A DNA stretch of 64,000 nucleotides from Physcocola sp002396385 (GCA_946535435.1 CAMNDM010000004.1:1-64000), one strand, 5' to 3'; positions 9,296 to 17,418 are shown, counted from the first letter of the stretch. Notes: a model not told the origin generated them from the letters alone. Program-made: numbers and translations.

Positions 9296-10756
9296 TTACT
9301 GGCGGGGTTCGATGATGGCGTGGCAGTCGGGATAGCGGAGGATGAGGCAAGAAACCTCTTGCAGCATCTTGGCATCGGCGTTCTTCTCGCCACTGCTCTT
9401 GAAGTCGAGGTCGCGGGCAATCATCGGCTGGAACTCTTCCTTATAGATGTGTTCCGGGTCGAACGCCAGACCTTTGGCGCTCCAGCCCTGCTCGTCGAAG
9501 AGCGGCGCGTGCACAATGTGCAGCACTCCGAAAGCCGACACAATGCTGGTGCACTTCACCCCGAGGTAGGTTTCTTGCACGGTGTTGCCGCTAATCTGTT
9601 TCTGGCTCTCGCGCAGCAGCTCAATAGCGGCAATCAGGTCGGCACCAGCCAGCAACACGCGGTCTGTACTGCCGTCGTTACCGGTAAAGAGGCTTTTCAT
9701 CCAGGCGGTGTACTGTTGGGCGGTCAGCGAGGTGTCGCCACTGCCCGTACCATACATCAGCACTTTCTTTATCTGGCGGGTAATGCCTTCGGTGAAGTAG
9801 GTGCGGTCGCCGCCGTTGTCGTAGACGAACTTCTCGCCCCAGATGAAACTGCTCTCAATCTCGCCACGCATATTGTAGAGCATGTCCACCTCCTGGTCGC
9901 TGAACGAGACCGGCACCTCCTTCTTGGTCATCTTCTCGAAGGTGCTCATCTCAATCTGGCACATAAAGTTCTGGCAGTAGTTCACGCTGCTGGCTGGCAG
10001 CATGGCGAAAGGTTCGGTCTTGGCATCCTTCTCGGCCATGGCCGAGCCCATGCGGTAGAGGACGGTTGCCGCAGGGAAAGAGGGAACCACGTAGTTGGCC
10101 GCCATCTCATTGGCGCCATACATGCCGCCAACAGGCACCAGCTCCAGCACGGCGCCGCTCTTCTGGGCCACATAGAACATCTGGTCGTAAATGGTGGTGT
10201 CCGATCCGTCAATCACCAGTTTTCCGGTAGCGTCGCAGTTCAGTACCAGCGAGCGCATCAGCAGGGTGTCTTTGGTGCGCCATATCTTCGGGGTTTTCAC
10301 CTGCACGAAGATCGACGCTATGCCGGTCTCGTCGCACACGTAGCTCGAACAGGGCGATGCCGCACTGCTGCCCGAACCGTGCGCGCTTTGGTCGAGGGTG
10401 TCCTGCATCGGCTTGGCGCTCTGCTGGTAGTACTTGCACTCCTGGCTTTCGGCACGGCGCACCTTTTTGGCATAGTTGCGCATAATGGTGTCGAGCGGAT
10501 AGCGGTCGGGATTCATCTTGGTTATTTCCTGGCTCACGTCCTGCATGTTCAGTCCCTGCGCCTCGGCGGCCGCCACGTCGGTTATAGCCACGGGCAGCCC
10601 CACTGCCAGTGCGGTTCCCTGACCCGCCAAGGCGGTCAGGACATCACTCCAGTCAAGGCCGGTCAGCCAGCAGGCCACAACGGCCAACAACACAACGGCC
10701 AACAACACAACGGCCGCAATTTTCACAATTCTTTCCATTTTGTTTTCCATATTCAT
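9296..10756 (-). CDS. Major capsid protein-like, with N-terminal hydrophobic segment
   Basis: A 486-residue protein in the capsid slot, after a scaffold-like gene. The central part (SFSDQEVDMLYNMRGEIESSF, then WGEK and GGDRTYFTEGITRQI) resembles HK97-fold capsid proteins of the SU10 type, where a helix with an 'IE...FIWGEK' pattern precedes a Gly-rich 'GGI' stretch. A second unit has TDRVLLAGADLIAAIELL. Oddly, the reading frame opens with a strongly hydrophobic segment at residues 10-27, encoded partly by 15-bp tandem repeats. A later start may be used, or the segment may be real. No portal or protease domain is fused. The capsid call is supported by context and pattern, not by a database comparison. 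Confidence 0.62.
   Translation of the reverse strand: MNMENKMERIVKIAAVVLLAVVLLAVVACWLTGLDWSDVLTALAGQGTALAVGLPVAITDVAAAEAQGLNMQDVSQEITKMNPDRYPLDTIMRNYAKKVRRAESQECKYYQQSAKPMQDTLDQSAHGSGSSAASPCSSYVCDETGIASIFVQVKTPKIWRTKDTLLMRSLVLNCDATGKLVIDGSDTTIYDQMFYVAQKSGAVLELVPVGGMYGANEMAANYVVPSFPAATVLYRMGSAMAEKDAKTEPFAMLPASSVNYCQNFMCQIEMSTFEKMTKKEVPVSFSDQEVDMLYNMRGEIESSFIWGEKFVYDNGGDRTYFTEGITRQIKKVLMYGTGSGDTSLTAQQYTAWMKSLFTGNDGSTDRVLLAGADLIAAIELLRESQKQISGNTVQETYLGVKCTSIVSAFGVLHIVHAPLFDEQGWSAKGLAFDPEHIYKEEFQPMIARDLDFKSSGEKNADAKMLQEVSCLILRYPDCHAIIEPRQ
10673..10715. repeat. 15-bp tandem repeat inside capsid gene
   Basis: Two exact copies of CGGCCAACAACACAA (10681-10695 and 10696-10710) plus partial copies on both sides. 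On the - strand they encode repeated V-V-L-L-A units that make the hydrophobic N-terminus of the capsid-like protein. Repeat number could change by slippage without breaking the frame. Confidence 0.85.
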
Positions 10757-10770
10757 TCTGTTTTTTTAGG

Positions 10771-11604
10771 TTAGTATTTGCTGAAGTCGATGACGGGCTG
10801 TTGCCCTTTCAACATTTTGGGTGCGTATCCGCCTCCCTGAGGTTGGGGCAGACCGTCGCCGAGTTGGGCGGCTTTCTGTGCCGCCATACGTGCCGATATG
10901 TTCTCGTTGCGTCCCTTCAGTTCGCCCTCGTGCCGCGCGTTGTCCACATCGAGGTCGTAGCGGAGCCTTTTGAGGTAGCCCTGCAGCATTTCGTCGGTAA
11001 TGCGGCGTTCGAGCAGGTTGTCGAAGTCGGCGTTGATAGCTTCCACCAGTGCCTGCTGGTCGTGTTCGTCCAGTTTGTGTTCGTCGGCGTATTTCCTTAG
11101 CACTTCGAGGCTCTGTTTCAGGTTTGCCTCTAGCTGTGCCTGCCGGTTTTCGGCTTCGGCTTTCTGCTGTGCGAAGGCCTCGTATCCGTCGTCACCGGGT
11201 TGTGGCTGCAGTCCTTCCTCGCCCAGGGTGCGCCGCACGGCCACCCGCAGCGGCAGCGCGTCGTCGTCGAGCAGCTGTTGCAGCAGTTCGGCCACATGGG
11301 GCTGTCTTTCCAGCAGGCCTGTGACCCGCCCTTCGGTGTCGGCATAGCGGGCCAGCCGTTCTTCCAGTTCGTCGGCCCACTGGCAGGCGAGGCGGTCGGC
11401 TTCGGCATCGGCCGTAAGGTCGGGATGCTGGTCTTCGAAATACTTGGCCAGGCGCTGGCGGAAGGGTGAAAGGACCACCACTGCCGTTTCCCCCTGCGCG
11501 GAGCCGGTTGATTTTGGCGCTTCTACCTTTTGCTCTTCCGGCTGTTGGCCGGCAGTAGGCAGCGCTTGTTGTTCAGGTTGTTTTTGTTTTGTTGACATAA
11601 GCAT
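10771..11604 (-). CDS. Scaffolding-like protein
   Basis: A 277-residue, highly charged, Glu/Gln/Arg-rich helical protein with long coiled-coil-like stretches (AEAENRQAQLEANLKQSLEV) and a basic C-terminal end (APKMLKGQQPVIDFSKY). It lies directly upstream of the capsid-like gene, 14 bases away, which is the usual place of the scaffold that guides prohead assembly and leaves before packaging. No protease motif is seen. The N-terminal 40 residues are disordered (Gln, Pro, Ala). The role is inferred from position and composition. Confidence 0.55.
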   Translation of the reverse strand: MLMSTKQKQPEQQALPTAGQQPEEQKVEAPKSTGSAQGETAVVVLSPFRQRLAKYFEDQHPDLTADAEADRLACQWADELEERLARYADTEGRVTGLLERQPHVAELLQQLLDDDALPLRVAVRRTLGEEGLQPQPGDDGYEAFAQQKAEAENRQAQLEANLKQSLEVLRKYADEHKLDEHDQQALVEAINADFDNLLERRITDEMLQGYLKRLRYDLDVDNARHEGELKGRNENISARMAAQKAAQLGDGLPQPQGGGYAPKMLKGQQPVIDFSKY

Positions 11605-11634
11605 TGAATTTTAAGACTGTTTTTATTCTGAATG

Positions 11635-12549
11635 TTAGCGGTGTTGGCGGCGTTCGTAGCGGGCGTCGAGAATGCCGTCGATGACCTTTTTGCCCCTTAG
11701 CGAGGGAATGATGGCGGTGAGCAGCTGCACCATCCGCTGACGGGCCGATGCGTTCCCGCTCATGGCTTTTTGGCGCAGTGCCATCACCTGTGCGGTGGTG
11801 GTCTGCCGGTTGGCGGCACCGCCGCCCGTCAGTCGCGACACATAGTCGAGTTGGGCCTGGTCGCCCAGGTCGATGGCCGTTTGCAGAATCTGTGCGGCCT
11901 CGTCGGGTGTCAGGTTCCAGTAGCCCATCAGGTGCTGGCCGTCGGTGTCGGCAATGCGGAATGGCTGTTCTCCTGCCCGGTGGCGCGCCGTGCCGGTGCT
12001 TTTGGCGGCAGTGCTGCCGCGCGGTTGTGTGCCGTTCCGCATTTTGGAGTCTTGTTGCGGTTCGGGCACTTTGTAGGTGGCGGCATCGAGCAGCTGCCGG
12101 TGCTGTTGCAGGCTCAGTTGCTGTGCGGCCCTCTCGTTCTGTAGCAGCCGTCGGGCGGTTGTCTCTGCGGCCTGCCGGTCGGCCTTGTCCTGTAACGTCA
12201 GCCGTTGGCGGTAGTTCTGCGTCAGCCTGTCGCCCAACAAGCGCAGCAGTTGGTCGTGCTTGCCGAAGGCCTCAAGCACCGTTTTTTCGTTGAAGTCGGC
12301 CACAGGAGCGTCGCCCGCTCCCAACAAATCGCCCAGGTGCAGTCCCACGTTTCCGGCAGCCAGGCTTCTGGCTGTCTGTCCGGTGTTCCGGGCCTGTTGG
12401 CGCAACAGTTCCGTGCCGGGGTCCGTCTGGTTGTCAGGCGGCGGCAGTCGGGGCTGGTGGTTCGCAACGTCTGGCTGGGATTCAGACTTCTCCAACTCAC
12501 GGAGGCCTTTCCTGTAAGCCTCCCAGTCAATCATCTTCTTTTCTGGCAT
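11635..12549 (-). CDS. Phage structural protein, unrecognised
   Basis: A 304-residue Gln/Ala/Arg-rich protein between the ejection-like and scaffold-like genes. It is mainly helical and low in aromatic residues, with no enzyme motif. I chose the start at MPEKKMIDWEAY (12549); an upstream in-frame ATG at 12582 is the alternative. The C-terminal third (LTPDEAAQILQTAIDLGDQAQLDYV) looks folded, the N-terminal part disordered. Candidate roles are internal virion or minor head protein. Unknown family. Confidence 0.5.
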   Translation of the reverse strand: MPEKKMIDWEAYRKGLRELEKSESQPDVANHQPRLPPPDNQTDPGTELLRQQARNTGQTARSLAAGNVGLHLGDLLGAGDAPVADFNEKTVLEAFGKHDQLLRLLGDRLTQNYRQRLTLQDKADRQAAETTARRLLQNERAAQQLSLQQHRQLLDAATYKVPEPQQDSKMRNGTQPRGSTAAKSTGTARHRAGEQPFRIADTDGQHLMGYWNLTPDEAAQILQTAIDLGDQAQLDYVSRLTGGGAANRQTTTAQVMALRQKAMSGNASARQRMVQLLTAIIPSLRGKKVIDGILDARYERRQHR

Positions 12550-12655
12550 AATGGTTTGGGTATAATAAAGAGGTCGGTTCATTGCTGTTCTTCTACTGGC
12601 AGTCGGTGTCTGGTTAGGGGTAGGGGGAAACTGTCTAGGGCACCGGCTTTGTCTG

Positions 12656-13159
12656 TTAGCGTGCGGTGGGGGCTCTGTTCCGGTAGGCCAGGGCGGTCAC
12701 CAGACTGCGGGCCAGGTGCTGCCCCAGCCGGCTTCTGTTTTCCGCCTGTTGCTGTTTCAGGCGTTGTTGTGCGCCCAGCGCCAACTGCTGGTTGTGCAGG
12801 TGCTCCTGCGAAAGTTGCCGCTGCGTGGCTGTTGTTTGCGCAGTCAGCTGGTTGAGCGCGGTTGCCACGTTGCGGGCTGTCTGCTGGTTGCCAGCCAACT
12901 GCTGCTCGCGGGTCAGGTTGCCCGCCAGGGCGGTGTTGGCATTGCTGCCGTTCTGCTTTTCAGACAACTGGCGGACCAGCGCCAGCTGGGCCTGGGCCTG
13001 CGGTCCGTCGGCGCCGCTGTGGTGCAACTGCTGGTAATAATGGGCGTCGGCGGCAGCCGCCTGCTGCTGCAACAGCTGTTGCTGTTGGCGCGCGGTGCGG
13101 GCAGATCGCCGTGCGGCCAGTCCCTGCGAGAGGACTCCGGCCAAAAAAGGGAGTAACAT
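12656..13159 (-). CDS. Q/A-rich protein, internal virion (ejection)-like
   Basis: A 167-residue protein with a short hydrophobic Gly/Ala N-terminus (LLPFLAGVLSQGLAA) followed by a long helix rich in Gln, Ala and Leu and a basic tail. This pattern, a glycine-alanine hydrophobic start and a Gln-rich coiled coil, is common in small internal core or DNA-ejection proteins of short-tailed phages (T7 gp14 type). Function is inferred from that pattern and from location in the structural operon. Confidence 0.45.
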   Translation of the reverse strand: MLLPFLAGVLSQGLAARRSARTARQQQQLLQQQAAAADAHYYQQLHHSGADGPQAQAQLALVRQLSEKQNGSNANTALAGNLTREQQLAGNQQTARNVATALNQLTAQTTATQRQLSQEHLHNQQLALGAQQRLKQQQAENRSRLGQHLARSLVTALAYRNRAPTAR

Positions 13160-13209
13160 ATATAGCGGTTATTAAGGTTTGTAGAGGTATAAACAAGATT
13201 TTTTGCAGG

Positions 13210-13371
13210 TTACAGACTGGCGTTTTGTTGCGTAGTGCGGTCGTTGTCTGCCACACCAAGGTAGCGGTCTTCTGACCGTTTAAGCAAAAGGCGGGTCAAG
13301 GCGAGGATGAGGTCGAGGGCGAACAGCAGCAAACGGTCGGTGGCCCGCTGTTTAAGTAGTTTGAATTTCAT
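13210..13371 (-). CDS. Small membrane protein in phage operon
   Basis: A 53-codon gene, MKFKLLKQRATDRLLLF at the start, with one hydrophobic segment (LLLFALDLILALTRLLL, residues 14-30) flanked by Arg/Lys, and a polar tail ending QQNASL. It fits between its neighbours without overlap (31 bases from the gene upstream, 50 to the next). Small single-span proteins in phage operons can be holins or internal membrane proteins; this one is too short for a typical holin and no lysin is nearby. Existence is supported by fit and composition only. Confidence 0.5.
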   Translation of the reverse strand: MKFKLLKQRATDRLLLFALDLILALTRLLLKRSEDRYLGVADNDRTTQQNASL

Positions 13372-13402
13372 AATTATAACAATTTAAGTGAGTTGACGAA
13401 GT

Positions 13403-13861
13403 TTAGCGGAACGCCCGCAACTGGAAGAGCGATTTATGGAGGGCCGAGAAGGCGACTGTCGCCTGCAAGAGCGTCCACGACGCGGGTTTGTCGAGGTGCC
13501 TTATGCGCAGCCAGCGGGTCAGCGTGTGCCAGACCAGCCACTCCTGCAAATGGTTGTCGGCCTGCCGCGCATACCGCTCGTACCCGTCGGGACAAGGGGC
13601 TGAGAAGAAGAACGAACCGTTGTCTTCCCAGTAGCGGCCCATCTTGTCGAACTCGTCGGCTGCCGTAGCGGCACTTTCCTGCAAAAGCAGGGCTACCGTT
13701 GTGTTTTCGTCGGCAGTCAGGGCATAGGCGTCGGGGGCGGAAAGGTCGCCGGAAGGCGGTGTCAGTGTCAGGCTCAACTGGGCACTGATTTCCTGCAAGT
13801 GCTGTTGCAGCACCTCAAAGGTGTAACTGAACGTCACCTCGTTGTTCAATATTGTATACAT
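13403..13861 (-). CDS. Phage protein, unrecognised (152 aa)
   Basis: Second gene of the - arm. I place the start at MYTILNNEVTFSYTFEVLQ (13861) because the longer in-frame extension to 13996 only reads antisense-like Arg/Pro-rich sequence and overlaps the upstream gene. The protein is mixed alpha/beta with several tryptophans in its C-terminal half (LQEWLVWHTLTRWLRI). Size and position suggest a head-tail joining or adaptor protein, partner of the upstream 157-residue protein. No family recognised. Confidence 0.5.
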   Translation of the reverse strand: MYTILNNEVTFSYTFEVLQQHLQEISAQLSLTLTPPSGDLSAPDAYALTADENTTVALLLQESAATAADEFDKMGRYWEDNGSFFFSAPCPDGYERYARQADNHLQEWLVWHTLTRWLRIRHLDKPASWTLLQATVAFSALHKSLFQLRAFR

Positions 13862-13922
13862 GTGGAAACTATTTGTGGGGGAAGAAAAAAACAGATGGGA
13901 ATGCAACCCCGTTCGGGGGCGG

Positions 13923-14396
13923 TTAGAAGACCGAGAGGGCGATTTGCGGAGGTCGGTTGCGCCAAAGCGAAAGGTTCCGCAGTTCGTGGTCGGCATCGGT
14001 CCACCGTTGCACGGCCATTCCTGCTTGACTGCTGCTGACCAGCATCAGCCAGTGCGCCACCATATAGGTGGCCATGCCCTCCACCACGGCATCGTGCAGC
14101 TGTTGCGCTAACAGCGGCGTGTTGTTGCAAGCCGGTACTTTAAACGTCAGCACCCACTCTTGGTCTGAGCCGCTAGGCTGGTCCACTGCTTTGGTATGCC
14201 GGCCCACAATAGCCAGCACACGGTTTTTTGCAGCCGTTAGCAAGTCGGCGTAGATTTTCGAGTCGGCATTTGTGTCGAGCACGTTTTGTGCCGACGGATT
14301 GGCGGATCCCGCATCCACATAATTGGTCATGCGCTGCACCTGTTGCGTCAAGGCGGTCAGGTCGACCACCAGATTCATTATTTCTAAATTTTCCAT
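13923..14396 (-). CDS. First gene of - strand phage arm, unrecognised
   Basis: A 157-residue protein that starts the capsid-arm operon, preceded by a clear promoter and a palindrome in its leader. The N-terminal 35 residues form a short amphipathic helix with LTALTQQVQRMTNYV; the rest looks like a compact domain (HDAVVEGMATYMVAHWLMLV). No enzyme motif. Similar small helical proteins in structural operons are adaptors or tail-completion proteins. Function unknown. Confidence 0.5.
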   Translation of the reverse strand: MENLEIMNLVVDLTALTQQVQRMTNYVDAGSANPSAQNVLDTNADSKIYADLLTAAKNRVLAIVGRHTKAVDQPSGSDQEWVLTFKVPACNNTPLLAQQLHDAVVEGMATYMVAHWLMLVSSSQAGMAVQRWTDADHELRNLSLWRNRPPQIALSVF

Positions 14397-14414
14397 ATCA
14401 TTTATTTTTCCAGA

Positions 14415-14431
14415 GATAACGTCTCGTTATC
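14415..14431. promoter_or_regulatory. Palindromic operator in leader of capsid operon
   Basis: GATAACG-tct-CGTTATC, a perfect 7-bp inverted repeat 19 bases upstream of the first gene of the - arm and downstream of its promoter. A likely repressor site, or a short leader hairpin. Confidence 0.6.
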
Positions 14432-14443
14432 TTGTTCACGATG

Positions 14444-14476
14444 CAAAGATATAGAAAATTATCTACATAATGCAAA
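14444..14476 (-). promoter_or_regulatory. Bacteroidales promoter of capsid operon
   Basis: On the - strand TATCTTTG (14451-14444) is the -7 element (TAnnTTTG) and TTTG (14476-14473) the -33 element, 21 bases apart, the host consensus spacing. The phage arm therefore appears to use the host primary sigma factor. Confidence 0.75.
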
Positions 14477-14582
14477 TTTCTAGCGGATTAAAATATAGAT
14501 AAAATTCTAAATTATTAATACTCTTTGCGTTAAAAAAGCAATAAGATGCGTAAGGTCTGTCGTTGGCGGGTTGGTACTCCAC

Positions 14583-14617
14583 AAAAAAAGGTTGCAGGCT
14601 ATTTGCGCTGCAACCTT
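14583..14617 (-). terminator. Terminator of His-rich protein gene
   Basis: AAGGTTGCAG / CTGCAACCTT stem with a T-run on the - strand (seven T). It ends transcription of the gene at 14667-15050. Confidence 0.8.
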
Positions 14618-14666
14618 CAACAAAAGTGTTTATCGTGTAGTCAGTTCGTTGCTACGTTTCTGGCCT

Positions 14667-15050
14667 TTAACGGCGGTAGTGAACCGGATGGCCATGGTGA
14701 TGATGGTGGTGGCGGACAGGTGCGTGGTGGTATACACGCGCTGGCGCATAGTGGCGTACGGGTGCGGTGTAGACGTGGCGTACAGGGGCTACGTGGTGCA
14801 CTACTACGGGTGCTGGTTCTACCACTTCAACCACCTCTACCGGTGCTGGCTCTACTACGTGCACTACTGGGGCAGGGGCTGCTACCTGGTGGACAACCAC
14901 TGGTGCTGGTGCGGCTACCGATACGTGCGCGCTTACGGTTGGTACGGGTACTGCTGCTGAGAAGCTGGCGAATACTTGTGAGTTTGCTACTGAGCCAATG
15001 GCTAACAGAACTGCGGTTGCGAGAACCTTTACAATGCTATTTGTTTTCAT
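14667..15050 (-). CDS. Secreted His/Val/Pro-rich repeat protein (copy 1)
   Basis: A 127-residue protein. Residues 1-24 are a signal peptide (MKTNSIVKVLATAVLLAIGS). The mature part consists of short repeats of A-P-A-P-V-V and V-V-E-P-A-P-V-E-V, turning into His/Tyr/Arg-rich repeats and ending in six consecutive histidines and HPVHYRR. The histidine tail suggests binding of metal or of an acidic surface polymer; the valine-proline repeats suggest an extended rod. I chose the start at MKTNS because a paralog at 45966-46358 begins the same way, and because sequence upstream is conserved as non-coding leader. Codon use is repetitive, so length variants are likely. Family and function unknown. Confidence 0.75.
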   Translation of the reverse strand: MKTNSIVKVLATAVLLAIGSVANSQVFASFSAAVPVPTVSAHVSVAAPAPVVVHQVAAPAPVVHVVEPAPVEVVEVVEPAPVVVHHVAPVRHVYTAPVRHYAPARVYHHAPVRHHHHHHGHPVHYRR

Positions 15051-15103
15051 ATGCTGTATCTTTTTATTTGTTCTACTTTCGGTTTCGAAGCGGTTGGTTG
15101 CCG

Positions 15104-15150
15104 CTTCTGTCTGTATAAATCCAAAAGGCGTGCCAAACATTTATGCCGGC
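15104..15150 (-). promoter_or_regulatory. Conserved leader with sigma-54-like -24/-12 element
   Basis: The ~45 bases upstream of both His-rich paralogs are nearly identical here and at 46411-46460. On the - strand they contain TGGCACG-N4-TTGG (15135-15121), one base from the RpoN consensus TGGCACG-N4-TTGC. A start about 12 bases beyond would give a ~60-base leader. Confidence 0.5.
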
Positions 15151-15330
15151 CTGTGCCACGTTTTTTTTGATTGTGGTGGTACGGATTTATAACTATTTGC
15201 AAAATAGTGGATTACAGAGGTGTTTATGTCTGGCGTTTATGTTGCAGAACAGCGATTTTTACGGATTTCTGGTGGTATTGAGGCTCTACTGAAGGTGCAG
15301 AACTTCACTTTTTTTATCTTGCAGCGGTGG

Positions 15331-15511
15331 TTGGCAGGGTTGGCACGTAGCGTCTTCCAGACGCACTCAGCTCGTGCCAGCATCCGGGCACGTAGGAATG
15401 GCAGGGGCCATTCCTACATACCCGGTTATGGGAGATACCGTCTTCCAGACGGGTGAGTGCTTACAAGGATGCGGTGAGGTAGCGGCATCGCTGGAGGTGC
15501 TGCGCTCCTGC
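15331..15511 (+). repeat. Structured interspersed repeat, copy 1
   Basis: Three hairpins in order: A GCGTCT-tcc-AGACGC (15350-15364); B with outer CCGGG/CCCGG (15384-15388, 15421-15425) and inner 11-bp GTAGGAATGGC/GCCATTCCTAC (15392-15402, 15407-15417); C CCGTCT-tcc-AGACGG (15438-15452). A ~58-base tail (15453-15511), also present at 18571-18628, follows and abuts the superoxide dismutase fragment. Confidence 0.85.
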
Positions 15512-15512
15512 G

Positions 15513-15817
15513 GGCAGATTGGCAGAGGCCATTGATAAGAGTTTCGGCTCGTTCAGTGAGATGAAGGCGAAAATGACCACTGCGGCCGTTTCGCTATTCG
15601 GTAGTGGCTGGGCTTGGCTTTGTGCCGATGCCGATGGCCGGCTGAGCATTGCGCAGATGCCGAATGCCGATAACCCGTTGCGCCACGGACTGCGTCCGTT
15701 GCTCACGTTCGACGTATGGGAACACGCCTATTACCTTGACTACCAAAACCGCCGTGCCGATTATGTTCGGCTTTGTGGAACATCATAGATTGGAAGGTGG
15801 TGGAAAGCCGGTTGTAA
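15513..15817 (+). pseudogene. Superoxide dismutase C-terminal fragment, frameshifted
   Basis: The reading frame from 15513 encodes the C-terminal half of an Fe/Mn superoxide dismutase: AEAIDKSFGSF, then FGSGWAWL and the metal-ligand signature DVWEHAYYLDYQNRRADYV. The N-terminal half, which holds two of the three histidine ligands, is missing and replaced by the structured repeat. After ADYV the frame is lost by a small indel near 15768; the next frame continues with ALWNIIDWKVVESRL and a stop at 15817, the expected enzyme end. A terminator follows. Two independent lesions make it non-functional. An in-frame ATG at 15519 exists by chance. Confidence 0.85.
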
Positions 15818-15848
15818 CAACCGTTCGTTTTACGTGTTATAAGACATC

Positions 15849-15882
15849 AACGCCCTGTCCCCATCGGTCAGGGCGTTTTTTG
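15849..15882 (+). terminator. Terminator after SOD fragment
   Basis: AACGCCCTG-N11-CAGGGCGTT with T6. The same hairpin, loop included, recurs at 17464-17496. Confidence 0.85.
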
Positions 15883-16020
15883 TGCCTCTAACTCATATGG
15901 AAATATGTGTTGGACTAATCAAATGTAGCTATAAGCTATTGTGAAAATCCTAATATTTTGTGATTGTTTCGGAAACATGCTAACCATAATTTTGTAAATA
16001 AATTACTAATAGATTTTACA

Positions 16021-17418
16021 ATGAAAAAAAGTTTGTTGCTGTTTCTATCGATAATGGCATTGAGTTCATGTAAAGATGAACAAGAACAGAATGTTGCTTC
16101 TAATTTCGAAAACCAGGAAGCTGATTATGTTAACTGGAAAGTTTTGTTTTCAAAACATCACACCATCTCAAACCAAGAAGCGGAGAAAACAGCGGTGACT
16201 TTCTTGAAAAACTTTCAGAAAGGAAAAGGTCTTAAAAACGCCCAGAGTTTTCAGATTGCCAATAGTGTGGTTCGACGTGGTGGTAATGGACTGAAGTCTT
16301 CTAATGGTCAATGTCAAGACACCTTGGGCTATGTTTTTAATCTTTCTGATAACAATGGCTACTTGTATGTCTGTGCTGATGACCGAGCTGATGTTGGCGT
16401 TGTGGCTATGATGGATGAGGGTTGCTATAATGCTGACACTGAGAGTAACAGTGAGAATGTGAATTCACTTATGCAAAAATTGGATAATTACGTGTCTTCT
16501 CGTATAAGTGAATTTGAGGCAAAGAAAGAGAAACGACTCCTTTTAGTAGAGGACGCTATAGAAAAAGGAACATTAGATACTGTTAAGAGTGGTTTGAAGG
16601 TTAGTGGCCTATACATCCCGAACTATATGAAATTTATAGAACCTCTAATGAGGGCAAAGCTTGGACAAGGAAGTGCTGAGAGTGCAAGTCTGCCTTATTG
16701 TACATGCTCTTATTGTACAAGAAATGGCAAGCAGACAAGGGTGAAGCCTGGTTGTTTGACAATTGCTGTGGCTCAGTGTTTGGCTTATTATGGTTACCCT
16801 GATTTTAGAAAGGGTAATACAGGTAAGTATTACGAGTATTACGCCTTAAATTATATCGAGCCTGCTTATGCTGCACCAAATAAAGCAGCAAAACTAAAAG
16901 AACAGGGAGAATTTATTCGTTATATTTATGATAAAATTAAGGAAAATGGAGGCCTAATCAGAAGTGACCACTATTCTACTGAAATGAAATCAGAAAGCAT
17001 TGACACTTGGTTGAAAAGGTATTATTTTGTAAGTAATAGTATGCCTTTCAATGAAGAGACCATGTGTAATTATCTTGATAATATTCTTACCCCTCTCCTG
17101 ATTCAGGGGAAAGGTGTTAATACGCAAGGCCATATCTGGGTTGCAGATGGATACCTGTGGCTTAAGGGTAAAAGGTATAACACGTCAAAAAACCGTGAAG
17201 AACCATATACCACATACTATTTCCATTATAATTGGGGTTGGGACGGCAGTTGTAACGGTTACTTCGCTTCTGGGGTTTTTAAACCGGGAAGTATTCCTGA
17301 GGGTTTTCATTACGATGATGAAAGTGTCTCAGCTTCTTGTAACTATGAGTATACAGATGTTACGTATCGGTATATGTACCCCCAAGATGGTCGAAGTCCA
17401 AAATATCCGGCGAATTAA
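16021..17418 (+). CDS. C10 family (streptopain-type) cysteine protease, lipoprotein
   Basis: A 465-residue secreted protease. The lipoprotein signal ends at Cys17 (ALSSC), followed by acidic KDEQEQ, which in Bacteroidota favours surface display. A Spi-like pro-domain (residues ~35-130, with SNQEAEKTAVTFLKNF and GYLYVCADDRADVGVV) precedes the papain-like catalytic domain. Catalytic Cys245 lies in KPGCLTIAVAQCLAYYGYP; the catalytic histidine is in GHIWVADGY; the conserved C-terminal WGW is in YNWGWDGSCNGYF. An insertion with four extra cysteines (LPYCTCSYC) just before the active site is unusual. The start at 16021 gives the signal peptide directly. A second, diverged C10 protease lies at 46709-47944. 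Confidence 0.85.
   Translation: MKKSLLLFLSIMALSSCKDEQEQNVASNFENQEADYVNWKVLFSKHHTISNQEAEKTAVTFLKNFQKGKGLKNAQSFQIANSVVRRGGNGLKSSNGQCQDTLGYVFNLSDNNGYLYVCADDRADVGVVAMMDEGCYNADTESNSENVNSLMQKLDNYVSSRISEFEAKKEKRLLLVEDAIEKGTLDTVKSGLKVSGLYIPNYMKFIEPLMRAKLGQGSAESASLPYCTCSYCTRNGKQTRVKPGCLTIAVAQCLAYYGYPDFRKGNTGKYYEYYALNYIEPAYAAPNKAAKLKEQGEFIRYIYDKIKENGGLIRSDHYSTEMKSESIDTWLKRYYFVSNSMPFNEETMCNYLDNILTPLLIQGKGVNTQGHIWVADGYLWLKGKRYNTSKNREEPYTTYYFHYNWGWDGSCNGYFASGVFKPGSIPEGFHYDDESVSASCNYEYTDVTYRYMYPQDGRSPKYPAN

Noticed and set aside
9284..10774. Long + strand frame (496 codons) opposite the capsid-like gene
   Set aside because: Shadow of the - strand gene; His/Val/Gly-rich, no start signal, no domain.
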